64,000 nt of DNA from JBEBSD01 sp040394475 (GTDB taxonomy: Bacteria; Bacteroidota; Bacteroidia; Cytophagales; Spirosomataceae), in the NCBI GenBank assembly GCA_040394475.1, contig JBEBSD010000016.1, positions 1 through 64,000 on the forward strand, written 5' to 3'. The notes under the pieces were generated by a model. It worked only from the letters and a program-made list of their open reading frames with translations. It was not told the DNA's origin and ran no database searches. Shown here one piece after another: positions 34,321 to 43,070 of this stretch. The translations under genes were made by a program, and so were the position numbers. How positions within the stretch are numbered: the first letter of the stretch is position 1; every line of letters begins with the position of its first letter.

Positions 34321-35835
34321 ATGATGTTTTCTTCTTTGCTATTTCTTCAGTCGTCCGGCTGGGGGCCATTTCTGGGACGCCTGCATCCTTTGTTGGTCCA
34401 TTTGCCGATAGGGTTTTTGCTGTTGGCGGTGTTACTGGAAATAGGGCAACGTACCGGACGGCTGTCGGTCAGTGAATCGGTCAAGTCGTTTGTGCTTTTG
34501 TGCTCGGCAATCGGGGCTACCTTTTCATGCGGTGCAGGGTTGTTCCTGGCTGCAAACGGAGGGTATGACGAAGCGATGGTCAGTACGCACCAATGGCAGG
34601 GGATCGGGGTTGCACTGTGTCTCTGGGTGGCCTGGCTGGTAACACTCCCCTGGGTGAATGACCGGGTTTCCTTTCTTTCCGTACTGTATTATCCGGCGTT
34701 TGGCCTGGGTGTACTCCTCTTACTGGCAGCAGGACACATGGGAGGAAGCCTGACACATGGAGAGGATTATCTGACGCAATATACCCCGGAACCCTTTCGT
34801 ACGCTAGCCGGAATGGAGCCGCTGGAAGCAGATCCGGCCGGAAAAGAAATCAAGCCCCTGGAGAATGTCGACGAGGCGCTGGTCTATGAGGAGATTGTGC
34901 AGCCAATTCTTACGGCGCGGTGTGTCCAGTGCCATGGCGGTAGCAAGCAGAAAGGAAAGTTGCGCCTGGATTCATTTGAACAGCTGTCAAAAGGAGGAGA
35001 AAATGGCGCTGTGTTTACGGCGGGCAATGGACAGACCAGCGGACTGGTACAGGTTTGCCTGCTGCCGTTGAATGACGATTTCCATATGCCCCCCAAGGGA
35101 AAGACGCAGCTGACATCGTCGCAGATTGCGCTTATAGGCTGGTGGATCGACCAGGGAGCCCCTCTTAAGGAACGGGTAGCTTCGCTGAATCAGCCGGATA
35201 GTATGAAGCCCCACTTACAAACGTTGGCCGCAGGTGCTTCCGGTGGTGCTATTGCAGCGTCCGGGATCAGTACACTCGAGGTGCCGCCGGGAGATGAGCA
35301 GGCGATCAGTGAACTTCGCAAACACCAGGTAATCGTTTCGCCGGTCTCCCGGGAGCAGAACCTGCTGGAGATAAGCGCTGTCAATGCACCTGCTTTTTCC
35401 GATGAGCAGGTTACGCTATTGAAAAAGTTATCCGATCAGGTCGTGTGGCTGAAGCTCGGGCATACGGGGCTTACAGATAAGGGCGCTATAGAAATTGCGG
35501 GGTTGAAAAATCTTTATAAACTGTACCTGGAACACACCCAGGTGTCGGATGCGATACTTCCCCGGCTGCAGGAATTGACGAAGCTGGAATACCTGAACCT
35601 GATGGGGACCCAGGTGTCGGACGCCGGAATTCCGGAGTTGGCCAAACTAACCAGCCTGAAGAAAGTGTTTCTATGGCAATCTGCGGTGACCGATTCGGGG
35701 CTGGCTGCTTTGCGCCGCCTGCGGCCTGACCTGGAAGCGCCGGGCGGGCTTGACGCCGAAGTAGTCAATGCCTTTCTGGAAGCGGCTAACAAAAAAGACA
35801 GCCTTGATCCGAAAACCAAGGCTGCCGCGAAGTGA
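34321..35835 (+). CDS. Membrane-anchored c-type cytochrome fused to leucine-rich repeats
   Basis: 504 residues. Four transmembrane helices form a DUF2231-like N-terminus (about 15-145, LHPLLVHLPIGFLLLAVLLEIG with conserved His residues). Next comes a planctomycete-type cytochrome c domain (about 190-300) with the heme motif CVQCH in ARCVQCHGGSKQKGKLRLDS and a distal Met region MPPKGK. The C-terminal third has three to four leucine-rich repeats (LKLGHTGLTDKGAIEIAGL, LYLEHTQVSDAILPRLQEL, LNLMGTQVSDAGIPELAKL). DUF2231-PSCyt1 proteins accompany oxidases of glycan or organic substrates; the LRR part suggests protein docking. The function is unknown. It stands alone between atpC and convergent DUF349. 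Confidence 0.85.
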   Translation: MMFSSLLFLQSSGWGPFLGRLHPLLVHLPIGFLLLAVLLEIGQRTGRLSVSESVKSFVLLCSAIGATFSCGAGLFLAANGGYDEAMVSTHQWQGIGVALCLWVAWLVTLPWVNDRVSFLSVLYYPAFGLGVLLLLAAGHMGGSLTHGEDYLTQYTPEPFRTLAGMEPLEADPAGKEIKPLENVDEALVYEEIVQPILTARCVQCHGGSKQKGKLRLDSFEQLSKGGENGAVFTAGNGQTSGLVQVCLLPLNDDFHMPPKGKTQLTSSQIALIGWWIDQGAPLKERVASLNQPDSMKPHLQTLAAGASGGAIAASGISTLEVPPGDEQAISELRKHQVIVSPVSREQNLLEISAVNAPAFSDEQVTLLKKLSDQVVWLKLGHTGLTDKGAIEIAGLKNLYKLYLEHTQVSDAILPRLQELTKLEYLNLMGTQVSDAGIPELAKLTSLKKVFLWQSAVTDSGLAALRRLRPDLEAPGGLDAEVVNAFLEAANKKDSLDPKTKAAAK

Positions 35836-35846
35836 TAGCTTCTTTC

Positions 35847-37121
35847 TTACAGCGAAGCGAGTTTTCTTTCAAACTCCCGTAAGATCCGGTCCTTCATCGC
35901 CACTTTCCGTTTCTGGATGTTAATACTGCCGGTGAGTTGGCGTAGTTCATCCTCTCCCGAAGGTGGATTATTTTCCAGCATCTGGATCGCGATGTCCAGA
36001 TCGGTCTTTTCTCTTTTAATCAGCCATTCCAGCTCACGGACTTTCGTCCGGATTTGCTCTTCCTCACTTTTGAGGTCGAATGCAGGGTATTTCCGAAGAA
36101 TAACCCGCCGCAGGTAGCTCAATTCAAATACCTTGTCACAGACGTTCCGGAACTTCTCGGCAAGCTCCTTGTCGGCCAGTTTAAAAGGCAAGCGGATTTC
36201 CCTCCATTTGCTCAGCAGTACTTTGGTCTGTTCGGCCGCTACTTCAATACTCTCATTGCGGAGCAGCGCCTCGGCCTGGGCCAGTAGTTTTTGCTGTTCA
36301 ATGATCCGGGGATCAATTTTAACCTTGGGCTCAATTCCTTTCGCATTGTTGTATTTGTCGTAAAACAACTTCACAAAATGCCGGTAGGCCTTACTGATTT
36401 TGAAAAATTTCTTGGGAGGAACTTCTCCCACGTTGTTCCATGCAAAACGGATTTCACGCGCTTTCTGGTAGGCAGCATCCAGGTCATTCATCCAGGACAA
36501 TGTTTTGGCCTGTTTGATCAGGTCTTCGTAAGCATCGACCCGTTTCTGGATAATCTGATTCTGTTCGGCAAAATGCTCCCGCCTGCGATGGAAAAAGTCA
36601 TCAAGGATTTCCTGGAAAGTAGTTTCCACTTCCTCGCTGTACAACTTATCCACAGATCCGGTCCGGATCCATTTGGCTTTGATTTCCTGTAGCTGATCCG
36701 TAGCTGCCTGCCAGTCTGCAATGACTGCCGCAACCTTGGCATCTTCAATCAGGGCACGTTTGATCTCCAGGTTTTTAATCTGATTGATCTGAATCAGATC
36801 CGAGAGAAACACTTCAAGCTTGTCAAGCCGTTCAAGTAAAACAGGAAAATCTCCTATGGCATCAAAGCCCAGGAGTTTTTGACGCAACTGCAGCAACTTG
36901 GTCAGGTAAGAGCCCTTATTCTGGGCGGTTTCTACTTCTTCCTGTAGTTGGTTTACTTTACTTTCTGCAATTGTGTACCGATTCTTAAAATAATCGATTG
37001 CTTCCTGTTCGGTACGCTTTACTTCTCCGATTTGGCGGTCCGGGAAGTCTAAATAGCCTTTTAAAAATACCTTGCCGTCTTTTACATAGCCGTATTTTTC
37101 TAATACAGTGGCGTTTTCCAT
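35847..37121 (-). CDS. DUF349 coiled-coil domain protein
   Basis: 424 residues, almost wholly helical with long coiled-coil runs (AIDYFKNRYTIAESKVNQLQEEVETAQ). Three or four DUF349 repeats are visible: DWQAATDQLQEIKAKWIRTGSV, AYQKAREIRFAWNNVGEVPPK, and EQTKVLLSKWREIRLPFK. The family is widespread in Bacteroidota and Actinobacteria without an agreed function. It is divergent from ettA with only 74 bp between start codons, so the two promoters must overlap. Confidence 0.88.
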   Translation of the reverse strand: MENATVLEKYGYVKDGKVFLKGYLDFPDRQIGEVKRTEQEAIDYFKNRYTIAESKVNQLQEEVETAQNKGSYLTKLLQLRQKLLGFDAIGDFPVLLERLDKLEVFLSDLIQINQIKNLEIKRALIEDAKVAAVIADWQAATDQLQEIKAKWIRTGSVDKLYSEEVETTFQEILDDFFHRRREHFAEQNQIIQKRVDAYEDLIKQAKTLSWMNDLDAAYQKAREIRFAWNNVGEVPPKKFFKISKAYRHFVKLFYDKYNNAKGIEPKVKIDPRIIEQQKLLAQAEALLRNESIEVAAEQTKVLLSKWREIRLPFKLADKELAEKFRNVCDKVFELSYLRRVILRKYPAFDLKSEEEQIRTKVRELEWLIKREKTDLDIAIQMLENNPPSGEDELRQLTGSINIQKRKVAMKDRILREFERKLASL

Positions 37122-37195
37122 CTTTCCTTTTATTTTCAGCTTTTACAATGGGGGTTAAATAACGATATTTGCCGATCTTACAAATTAACTAAAAA

Positions 37196-38863
37196 ATGAG
37201 TAACGAAACTATTATTTTCTCGATGGCGGGAGTAAGTAAAGTGATTCCGCCGAATAAAACAATACTTAAAAACATTTATTTGTCTTTTTTTTATGGCGCC
37301 AAAATAGGCGTCTTGGGCTTGAACGGATCGGGAAAGTCTACGTTGCTCCGGATCATCGCTGGTATAGATAACGATATTCAGGGGGAAGTTGTTTTCTCAT
37401 CGGGCTATTCTGTGGGAATGTTGGAGCAGGAACCGAAACTGGACCCCGCTAAATCGGTCCGGGAAACGGTCGAGGAAGGGGTTCAGGAAGTGGTTGACCT
37501 GCTGAAAGAGTTTGATGCCATCAGCGAGGCATTTGGCGATGAAAACGCAGATTTTGACAAATTGCTGGAGCGGCAGGGAGCGGTGCAGGAACGCCTGGAT
37601 GCCCTGGATGCCTGGAACCTGGACAATCGCCTCGAAATTGCGATGGATGCCCTGCGCTGCCCGCCTTCAGAAGCGCTTATTGAAAAGCTGTCCGGAGGGG
37701 AGAAACGCCGGGTCGCCCTGTGCCGGCTGCTGTTAAGACAACCGGACGTCCTGCTGCTCGACGAACCGACCAACCACCTGGACGCGGAATCGGTGCTATG
37801 GCTGGAAGAGCATCTCCGCCAGTATAAGGGCACGGTAATCGCCGTAACCCACGACCGGTACTTCCTGGACAATGTGGCCGGGTGGATCCTGGAGCTGGAT
37901 CGCGGTGAGGGGATTCCGTGGAAGGGGAATTACTCTTCCTGGCTCGACCAGAAGCAGGAACGGCTGAAGAAAGAAGAAAAAACGGAATCGAAACGCCAGA
38001 AAACACTGCAGCGGGAGCTGGAATGGGTGCGTCTCTCTCCAAAGGCACGGCAAGCCAAATCCAAAGCGCGTTTGGGGGCCTATGAGAAGCTGTTGAGCGA
38101 AGGAGGGAAGGAGAAAGAGGACAAACTGGAAATTTTTATCCCGTCAGGACCGCGACTCGGGAATAAAGTGATTGAAGCAAAGGGGGTGAAAATGGCGTTC
38201 GGGGACAGGCTGCTGTTCGAAAACCTGGAGTTTTCATTGCCGCCGGCAGGGATTGTCGGCATTATCGGTCCGAACGGCGCGGGTAAAACAACACTCTTCA
38301 AGCTGATCACGGGCCAGTTGCAGCCGCTGGAAGGAACGTTCGATATAGGAGATACCGTGCAGTGGTCGTATGTGGACCAGGAACACGATAACCTCGATTC
38401 GGAGAAGACGGTCTATCAGACCATTTCGGAAGGGAACGAATGGGTGATGCTTGGCGGCAGGCAAAGTAACGCACGGGCCTATGTCAGCAGGTTCAACTTC
38501 GCAGGGTCGGATCAGGAAAAGAAAATCGGGAACCTTTCGGGAGGAGAGCGCAACCGGGTGCACCTGGCGTTAACGCTGAAAAATGGTGGAAATTTACTCT
38601 TGCTGGATGAGCCGACAAACGATTTGGATGTCAATACGCTCCGGGCGCTCGAAGAGGGTCTGGAGAACTTCGCGGGGTGTGCGGTGGTGATCTCCCACGA
38701 CCGCTGGTTCCTCGACCGGGTGGCAACGCACGTGCTGGCATTTGAAGGGAATTCGGAAGTATACTGGTTTGAAGGGAATTTCTCGGAGTACGAAGAGAAC
38801 CGGAAAAAACGGCTGGGAACGGACGCTACTCCCAAACGGATCAAATATAAAAAGCTGAGCTGA
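37196..38863 (+). CDS. ettA: Energy-dependent translational throttle protein EttA (ABC-F)
   Basis: 555 residues, identical in length to E. coli EttA. ABC-F proteins have two ATPase domains and no membrane part. Domain 1 has Walker A LNGSGKST, signature LSGGEKRR, Walker B LLLDEPTNHLD and H-loop THDRYFLD. The arm and linker (KQERLKKEEKTESKRQKTLQRELEWVR) follow. Domain 2 has GPNGAGKTTLF, LSGGERNRVHLAL, LLLDEPTNDLD and SHDRWFLDRVATHVLAFEG. EttA enters the ribosomal E site and gates the first peptide bond according to the ATP/ADP ratio. The signature RIKYKKL ending fits the EttA subgroup. Confidence 0.95.
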   Translation: MSNETIIFSMAGVSKVIPPNKTILKNIYLSFFYGAKIGVLGLNGSGKSTLLRIIAGIDNDIQGEVVFSSGYSVGMLEQEPKLDPAKSVRETVEEGVQEVVDLLKEFDAISEAFGDENADFDKLLERQGAVQERLDALDAWNLDNRLEIAMDALRCPPSEALIEKLSGGEKRRVALCRLLLRQPDVLLLDEPTNHLDAESVLWLEEHLRQYKGTVIAVTHDRYFLDNVAGWILELDRGEGIPWKGNYSSWLDQKQERLKKEEKTESKRQKTLQRELEWVRLSPKARQAKSKARLGAYEKLLSEGGKEKEDKLEIFIPSGPRLGNKVIEAKGVKMAFGDRLLFENLEFSLPPAGIVGIIGPNGAGKTTLFKLITGQLQPLEGTFDIGDTVQWSYVDQEHDNLDSEKTVYQTISEGNEWVMLGGRQSNARAYVSRFNFAGSDQEKKIGNLSGGERNRVHLALTLKNGGNLLLLDEPTNDLDVNTLRALEEGLENFAGCAVVISHDRWFLDRVATHVLAFEGNSEVYWFEGNFSEYEENRKKRLGTDATPKRIKYKKLS

Positions 38864-38868
38864 GGCGG

Positions 38869-39168
38869 AAATCGGCTGTCAGCTATCGGCTATCGGCTGT
38901 CAGCTATCGGAAATCAGCTATCGGCCGTCGGCTATCAGCAATACCACCATGGTCTGTGTCTTCACAGACCATCCCGGTACCGGCCTGTAAGCAAAAGAAA
39001 CGGTAATGGGGTGGCTGTCGGCTATCGGCAACAGGTGTTAGGCAACAGGTGTTAGGTCTTAGGTAATCGGCTATCGGCTATCAGCTATCGGCTGCCAGCT
39101 ATCAGCTATCGGCCGTCAGCAAATCGCTGATCGCTGACATCCGATTGCCGATCGCTGACATCTGATCA
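38869..39168. repeat. Two heptamer arrays separated by a palindrome copy
   Basis: 38869-38945 is 11 units in exact 7-bp register (AAATCGG, CTGTCAG, CTATCGG, CTATCAG ...). The palindrome ATGGTCTGTG-tctt-CACAGACCAT follows at 38949-38972. Then 39015-39168 is 22 further exact 7-bp units (CTATCGG, TGTTAGG, CTATCAG, CTGACAT ...). The last unit ends 26 bp before the next start codon. No gene is present in this stretch. Confidence 0.92.
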
Positions 39169-39194
39169 CTTTTTTCTCAAACGCTTTTATACCC

Positions 39195-39524
39195 ATGAAA
39201 TTTCTAAAAGGTTTATTGCTCTCTTTGTTGACAGCACCGGTAATCGTGTACAGTATTTACGGGACGGAAGGGGTGCATCTGCCGTTGTTCCTGGCGACAC
39301 TCAGCGCGGTCGGGATCGGCTTTATCGATCCGGAGAAAGGGTGGCTGCTTGCGATCGTGCAGGCGATTTTGCTCCTGGTGGGAGTATTGGTTCTGACCGG
39401 CATGGTGACCGGCCGGGAGCGGAGCCATCCGGATATCGAGCTGCAGAGTTTGTATGGTGCCGTGGGGCTGACCTTCGCGGGCAGTTTTATCGGGGCTTAC
39501 ATGAAACGTGCGCTGGATAGTTAG
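39195..39524 (+). CDS. Small polytopic membrane protein, unknown
   Basis: 109 residues with three or four hydrophobic segments: LLLSLLTAPVIVYSIY, LPLFLATLSAVGIGFID, WLLAIVQAILLLVGVLVLTGMV and LYGAVGLTFAGSFIGAYM. An acidic/charged loop (GRERSHPDIELQS) separates the last two. No family was recognised. It is flanked by repeat arrays on both sides, with its start 26 bp after one and its stop directly before the next. Codon use looks ordinary, so I regard it as a real gene. Confidence 0.7.
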   Translation: MKFLKGLLLSLLTAPVIVYSIYGTEGVHLPLFLATLSAVGIGFIDPEKGWLLAIVQAILLLVGVLVLTGMVTGRERSHPDIELQSLYGAVGLTFAGSFIGAYMKRALDS

Positions 39525-39527
39525 GGG

Positions 39528-39930
39528 CAATCGGCTATCAGCTGTCGGACAAAAATACGATGGGTGAGCATAGTCGAACCCAGGAGCTGAGCCCACAGCT
39601 TTCGGCAATCGGCTATCAGCGACTCGTCAGCGCCCATTCCCCGTTGCCCGTTCCCTTCTTAGCAATCGGCCATCAGCTATCGGCAAAATACGATGGGTGA
39701 GCATAGTCGAACCCAGGAGCTGAGCCCACAGCTTTCGGCAATCGGCTATCAGCGACTCGTCAGCGCCCATTCCCCGTTGCCCGTTCCCTTCTTAGCAATC
39801 GGCCATCAGCTATCGGCAAAATACGATGGGTGAGCATAGTCGAACCCAGGAGCTGAGCCCACAGCTTTCAGCCATCGGCCATCAGCAAGCCGGCCATCGC
39901 CCATTCCCTATTGCCCATTCCCCATCGCCT
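39528..39930. repeat. 133-bp tandem duplication carrying the GTCGAACCC element
   Basis: The word CGATGGGTGAGCATAGTCG begins at 39558, 39691 and 39824, so the period is exactly 133 bp (19 x 7). The first two units look base-for-base identical and the third diverges after about 50 bp. Each unit contains CGAACCCAGGAGCTGAGCCC and heptamer words (CAATCGG, CTATCAG, CTATCGG). The rest of the gap to 39937 is TTGCCCATTCCC-type words. There is no gene. Confidence 0.92.
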
Positions 39931-39937
39931 GATATGC

Positions 39938-39964
39938 AAAAAACGGCCTTTACGGCCGTTTTTG
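39938..39964 (-). terminator. Terminator of the atpZ-atpH operon
   Basis: On the minus strand AAAAACGGCC and GGCCGTTTTTT pair around GTAAA. The stem is G/C rich with a T-run, 30 bp after the atpH stop codon. The arms are symmetric and could also work on the plus strand. Confidence 0.85.
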
Positions 39965-39993
39965 TGTAATAGAAGTGAACAGAGAGAAACCGG

Positions 39994-40530
39994 TCAGGAA
40001 ACCAGTTTTAATCTCAGTTGGTTGAGCTGGCTTTTCAGTGAAGCGTCGACCTGATGGTCGGCAATCCGGAGAATATACCCGCCGATCAATGTCTCGTCTA
40101 CTTTCTCCTGAAGTTCAATGGTTTTGCCGGTGAACCGGGTCAGCGTGTCCAGGAACTGCTGACGTAGTTCCGGTGTCAGCGCGACGCTGGATACGACAGT
40201 CGCTTTCTGGATACCTTTGTGGATATCGTATTGCTTTACGAATTCATCGGCAATGGCGTCCAGGATCGCTTCCCGGTTTTTGCGGGTAATGATGTTGAAA
40301 ATTGAGAAGGAAACAGGGCTGACCTTGTCTTCAAACAATCCCCTGAGGATGTTGAGCTTCTTTTCGTGACGCACCACCGGACTGCCCAGCACCTTCATCA
40401 GGATCCGGTTTTCGTCGGCTGTTCTGCTGAAAAGAAGCATGTCCTGATATACTTCATCCACCACGTTTTTCTCTTTGGCAAGTTCGATCAGCGACTTGGC
40501 ATAACGGGAGGCTACGGTTGCTATTGACAT
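39994..40530 (-). CDS. atpH: F1F0 ATP synthase subunit delta
   Basis: 178 residues. The OSCP/delta fold is recognisable: N-terminal helical domain SIATVASRYAKSLIELAKEKNVVDEVYQDM and the C-terminal motif VDETLIGGYILRIADHQVDASLKSQLNQLRLKL. It forms the stator link between F1 and subunit b. It is the last gene of the minus-strand operon; in most bacteria atpA and atpG follow, but here a terminator and repeats come next. It is 39 bp downstream of atpF. Confidence 0.95.
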   Translation of the reverse strand: MSIATVASRYAKSLIELAKEKNVVDEVYQDMLLFSRTADENRILMKVLGSPVVRHEKKLNILRGLFEDKVSPVSFSIFNIITRKNREAILDAIADEFVKQYDIHKGIQKATVVSSVALTPELRQQFLDTLTRFTGKTIELQEKVDETLIGGYILRIADHQVDASLKSQLNQLRLKLVS

Positions 40531-40569
40531 GTTGTAATGAGCGGCTTTAAGTTCAGAAATCCTTCTTCC

Positions 40570-41067
40570 TTAGTTCAGGCTGGCGTTATCCTTGATCAGG
40601 TCGGCAACCAGTTTTTCCTGGGCGCTTTTATCATCCAGTTCCCGGCGGAGTACTTTTTCAGCAATATCGATAGACAGGGACGCTACCTCCTTCTTAATCT
40701 GGGCGATGGCTGCGATCTGTTCGTTTCTGATGGCTTCTTTTGCATTTTCCAGCAGCCGGTTGCCTTCGGAAGTCGCTTTCGCTTTGGCGTTTTCAACCAG
40801 TCGTTCTCCGGCCTCCCTGGCATCTTTCAGGATGCGGTCACGGGCGGCGTTGGCTTCCAGGATCAGCTTTTCGTTGTCCGACTTCAGCCTGGCCATGTCC
40901 TGGCGGGTTTTCTGAGCCAGGTCGAGGGCGCTCTGAATATCGTTTTCACGCTCTTTTAAACCATTGATGATGGGGCCCCAGGCATATTTTGCCAGGATGA
41001 AAACCAGCGTCAGGAAGACTACCAGCATCCAAAAGATCAGTCCGGGATTGGGTGTTAATAGTGACAT
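40570..41067 (-). CDS. atpF: F1F0 ATP synthase subunit b
   Basis: 165 residues. One N-terminal membrane helix (FWMLVVFLTLVFILAKYAWGPI) is followed by a long charged coiled coil (ERENDIQSALDLAQKTRQDMARLKSDNEKLILEANAARDRIL) ending in a delta-binding tail. It forms the peripheral stalk as a dimer. It is preceded by a 138-bp spacer from atpE that contains short inverted words (AACATCCC/GGGATGTT) of unknown role. Confidence 0.95.
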   Translation of the reverse strand: MSLLTPNPGLIFWMLVVFLTLVFILAKYAWGPIINGLKERENDIQSALDLAQKTRQDMARLKSDNEKLILEANAARDRILKDAREAGERLVENAKAKATSEGNRLLENAKEAIRNEQIAAIAQIKKEVASLSIDIAEKVLRRELDDKSAQEKLVADLIKDNASLN

Positions 41068-41205
41068 CGTATTGCTACCTTAAAAGTAATATGTTAGAAT
41101 CCTTAAAATCTTTTGCTTTAAAAGCCCGTGAAGGCCTAATGCCTCCACGGTAGTTTTGTGCAACATCCCGGGCCTAGCGCCAGGGGTGCAGAATGGGATG
41201 TTTTC

Positions 41206-41469
41206 TTAGCCCTTGAAAGAGATAAGAAGACAGATTACCGCTGCGAAAAGCGCCACCGCCTCGATAAGCGCCGCGATGATCAGCATGGCAGTCTGGATAC
41301 GTCCTGCGGCCTCAGGCTGACGGGCGATACCTTCCATCGCGCTGCCGCCGATTTTACCGATACCAATTCCGGCACCGATAGCAGCAAGACCTGCACCGAT
41401 GGCAGAACCTGCAAAAGCCAATCCTAATCCACCTTGTTCGGCTGCCTGAAGCAAAATTTGAGCTAACAT
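41206..41469 (-). CDS. atpE: F1F0 ATP synthase subunit c
   Basis: 87 residues. Two helices form the hairpin: glycine-rich GSAIGAGLAAIGAGIGIGKIG and LIIAALIEAVALFAAVICLL, joined by the polar loop ARQPEA. The ion-binding carboxylate is E70, and helix 1 lacks the Gln of sodium-type rings, so proton use is likely. It starts 45 bp after atpB. Confidence 0.96.
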   Translation of the reverse strand: MLAQILLQAAEQGGLGLAFAGSAIGAGLAAIGAGIGIGKIGGSAMEGIARQPEAAGRIQTAMLIIAALIEAVALFAAVICLLISFKG

Positions 41470-41514
41470 AATTGTGTTGTTTAAAAAAGATATGAGAAAA
41501 ACAAAAGATTAAAA

Positions 41515-42597
41515 TCAATGACCGTGATCGGCCTCACTGTGCTCTTCAATGGCGCTGCCGATATACATGGACGACAGCAGGGCGAATATAAAGGCCTGAA
41601 TGAACGCCACCATAATTTCAATCAAGTTCATGAACAGGGCAAAGGCAGAAATCACCGGTGCCAGTACGAAACTTTTGAATATAAAAATCAAACTGAAAAG
41701 ACTCAGAAGAATGATGTGACCGGCAGTCATGTTGGCGAATAACCGGATCATCAGTGAAAACGGTTTCATGAACACTCCCACAATTTCAACGGGGATCATG
41801 ATCGGTAAAAGAGCAGTGGGCACACCGGTGGGTGCAAAAAGGTGTTTCCAGTAATGCTTATTGGAATTGAGATGGGTAATGATAAAGGTCAGTACCGCGA
41901 GCGTCATGGTGATCGCGATATTACCGGTTACGTTGGCTGCCCCCGGAAGGAGCCCCAGCAGGTTGTTGATCAGGATAAAGAAAAACAACGTAAGAATATA
42001 AGGCAGGTACTTTCCGTACTTGGGACCGATATTGGGCTTGACCACTTCGTCGCGGATGAAGAGAATAATCACTTCCATAGCCGATTGAAGGCCTTTGGGA
42101 GCTTTTCCCCGGTTGACGGTGTAGGATTTGGCTACCGATGTAAAAAGAAGGATCAGCAGCACAGCGCCCAGGATAATGGCCGCTGCGTTTTTGGTAATCG
42201 AAAAGTCATAGATTACACGGTTTTCATCAACCGGGACAATCTTTTCGGCGTCTCCGTGAACCAGGTGGTAACCGTTGTACTCATGGTGGTCATTGTGGAA
42301 CCGGGACGAGGAAAACACTTCCAATCCGCGGTCGGCAGAATACAGGATCACCGGCAGCGGGATCACGACCCCTTCCGTAATGGCCCATTCATGGGAATCT
42401 GCAATATGGTGCATAATCAGCGCACCGGTATCAAACGACTCCTCATTATGCCGGATGTTCTCTTCCAGTTGGTGCTCAATTTCCAGGAGGCCCTCCTGTA
42501 CGGGGTGCTGATGCGCTTCCTGCGCGCTTAACCCGCTGGCTAGGAGTACAGTAAGCGACAAGGCCACCGCAAAAATACGTCTGATCTGTAGGTACAT
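41515..42597 (-). CDS. atpB: F1F0 ATP synthase subunit a
   Basis: 360 residues, longer than the proteobacterial 270 because of an N-terminal signal-like segment and about 100 exported residues (HHIADSHEWAITEGVVIPLPVILYSADRG), a known Bacteroidota trait. The C-terminal half holds the membrane helices and the essential arginine in MKPFSLMIRLFANMTAGHII. A His-rich C-terminus (EEHSEADHGH) is present. It forms the proton half-channels with the c-ring. Confidence 0.95.
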   Translation of the reverse strand: MYLQIRRIFAVALSLTVLLASGLSAQEAHQHPVQEGLLEIEHQLEENIRHNEESFDTGALIMHHIADSHEWAITEGVVIPLPVILYSADRGLEVFSSSRFHNDHHEYNGYHLVHGDAEKIVPVDENRVIYDFSITKNAAAIILGAVLLILLFTSVAKSYTVNRGKAPKGLQSAMEVIILFIRDEVVKPNIGPKYGKYLPYILTLFFFILINNLLGLLPGAANVTGNIAITMTLAVLTFIITHLNSNKHYWKHLFAPTGVPTALLPIMIPVEIVGVFMKPFSLMIRLFANMTAGHIILLSLFSLIFIFKSFVLAPVISAFALFMNLIEIMVAFIQAFIFALLSSMYIGSAIEEHSEADHGH

Positions 42598-42623
42598 TTT
42601 AACTGACAGTAACTATGCTATTT

Positions 42624-42986
42624 TCAATTGGCGCGCAATTTACGATAGATGCCCCAAATTTCAAAACAAGTGTAAAATAAATAGAGTGCAAAAAAGTCCA
42701 AAATGAACAAGTGCGGATTTTCTACACCATTATAAAGAAATATCCCAACGAAAACAAGGCACAGCAGTAACCGTAAAACCGTGACCGTCATGTAGAATTG
42801 AACGAATTTTTCGCGGTTATTCCTCAATCCCTGCGACATAAGCCGTTCAATCAGGTACGAAAGCATGAGGTAGAATACCAGCATGTAGTTGATGGTCGGA
42901 TGGAGCAGCGAGGCGCCGGTTTCCGTTTTTTGAGCAAAGAAAAATACAATCCCGAGAAAGAGTGTTGCTATGACCGATTGTTTCAT
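42624..42986 (-). CDS. Small membrane protein in the AtpI position
   Basis: 120 residues with four hydrophobic segments (VIATLFLGIVFFFAQ, YMLVFYLMLSYLIERLM, FYMTVTVLRLLLCLVFVGIFLY, LFILDFFALYLFYTCFEIWGIY). It sits between the AtpZ-like gene and atpB, 26 bp upstream of the latter. Position and size suggest an accessory factor for c-ring assembly or magnesium supply, like AtpI, but I see no diagnostic motif. Confidence 0.7.
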   Translation of the reverse strand: MKQSVIATLFLGIVFFFAQKTETGASLLHPTINYMLVFYLMLSYLIERLMSQGLRNNREKFVQFYMTVTVLRLLLCLVFVGIFLYNGVENPHLFILDFFALYLFYTCFEIWGIYRKLRAN

Positions 42987-43070
42987 TATATACGAATAGG
43001 AATGATTATTCAGAATCCCCGGGGGAAATAGCAGGGTCGCCGGAAATACGATCCGGCGGAAAGAACTGTA

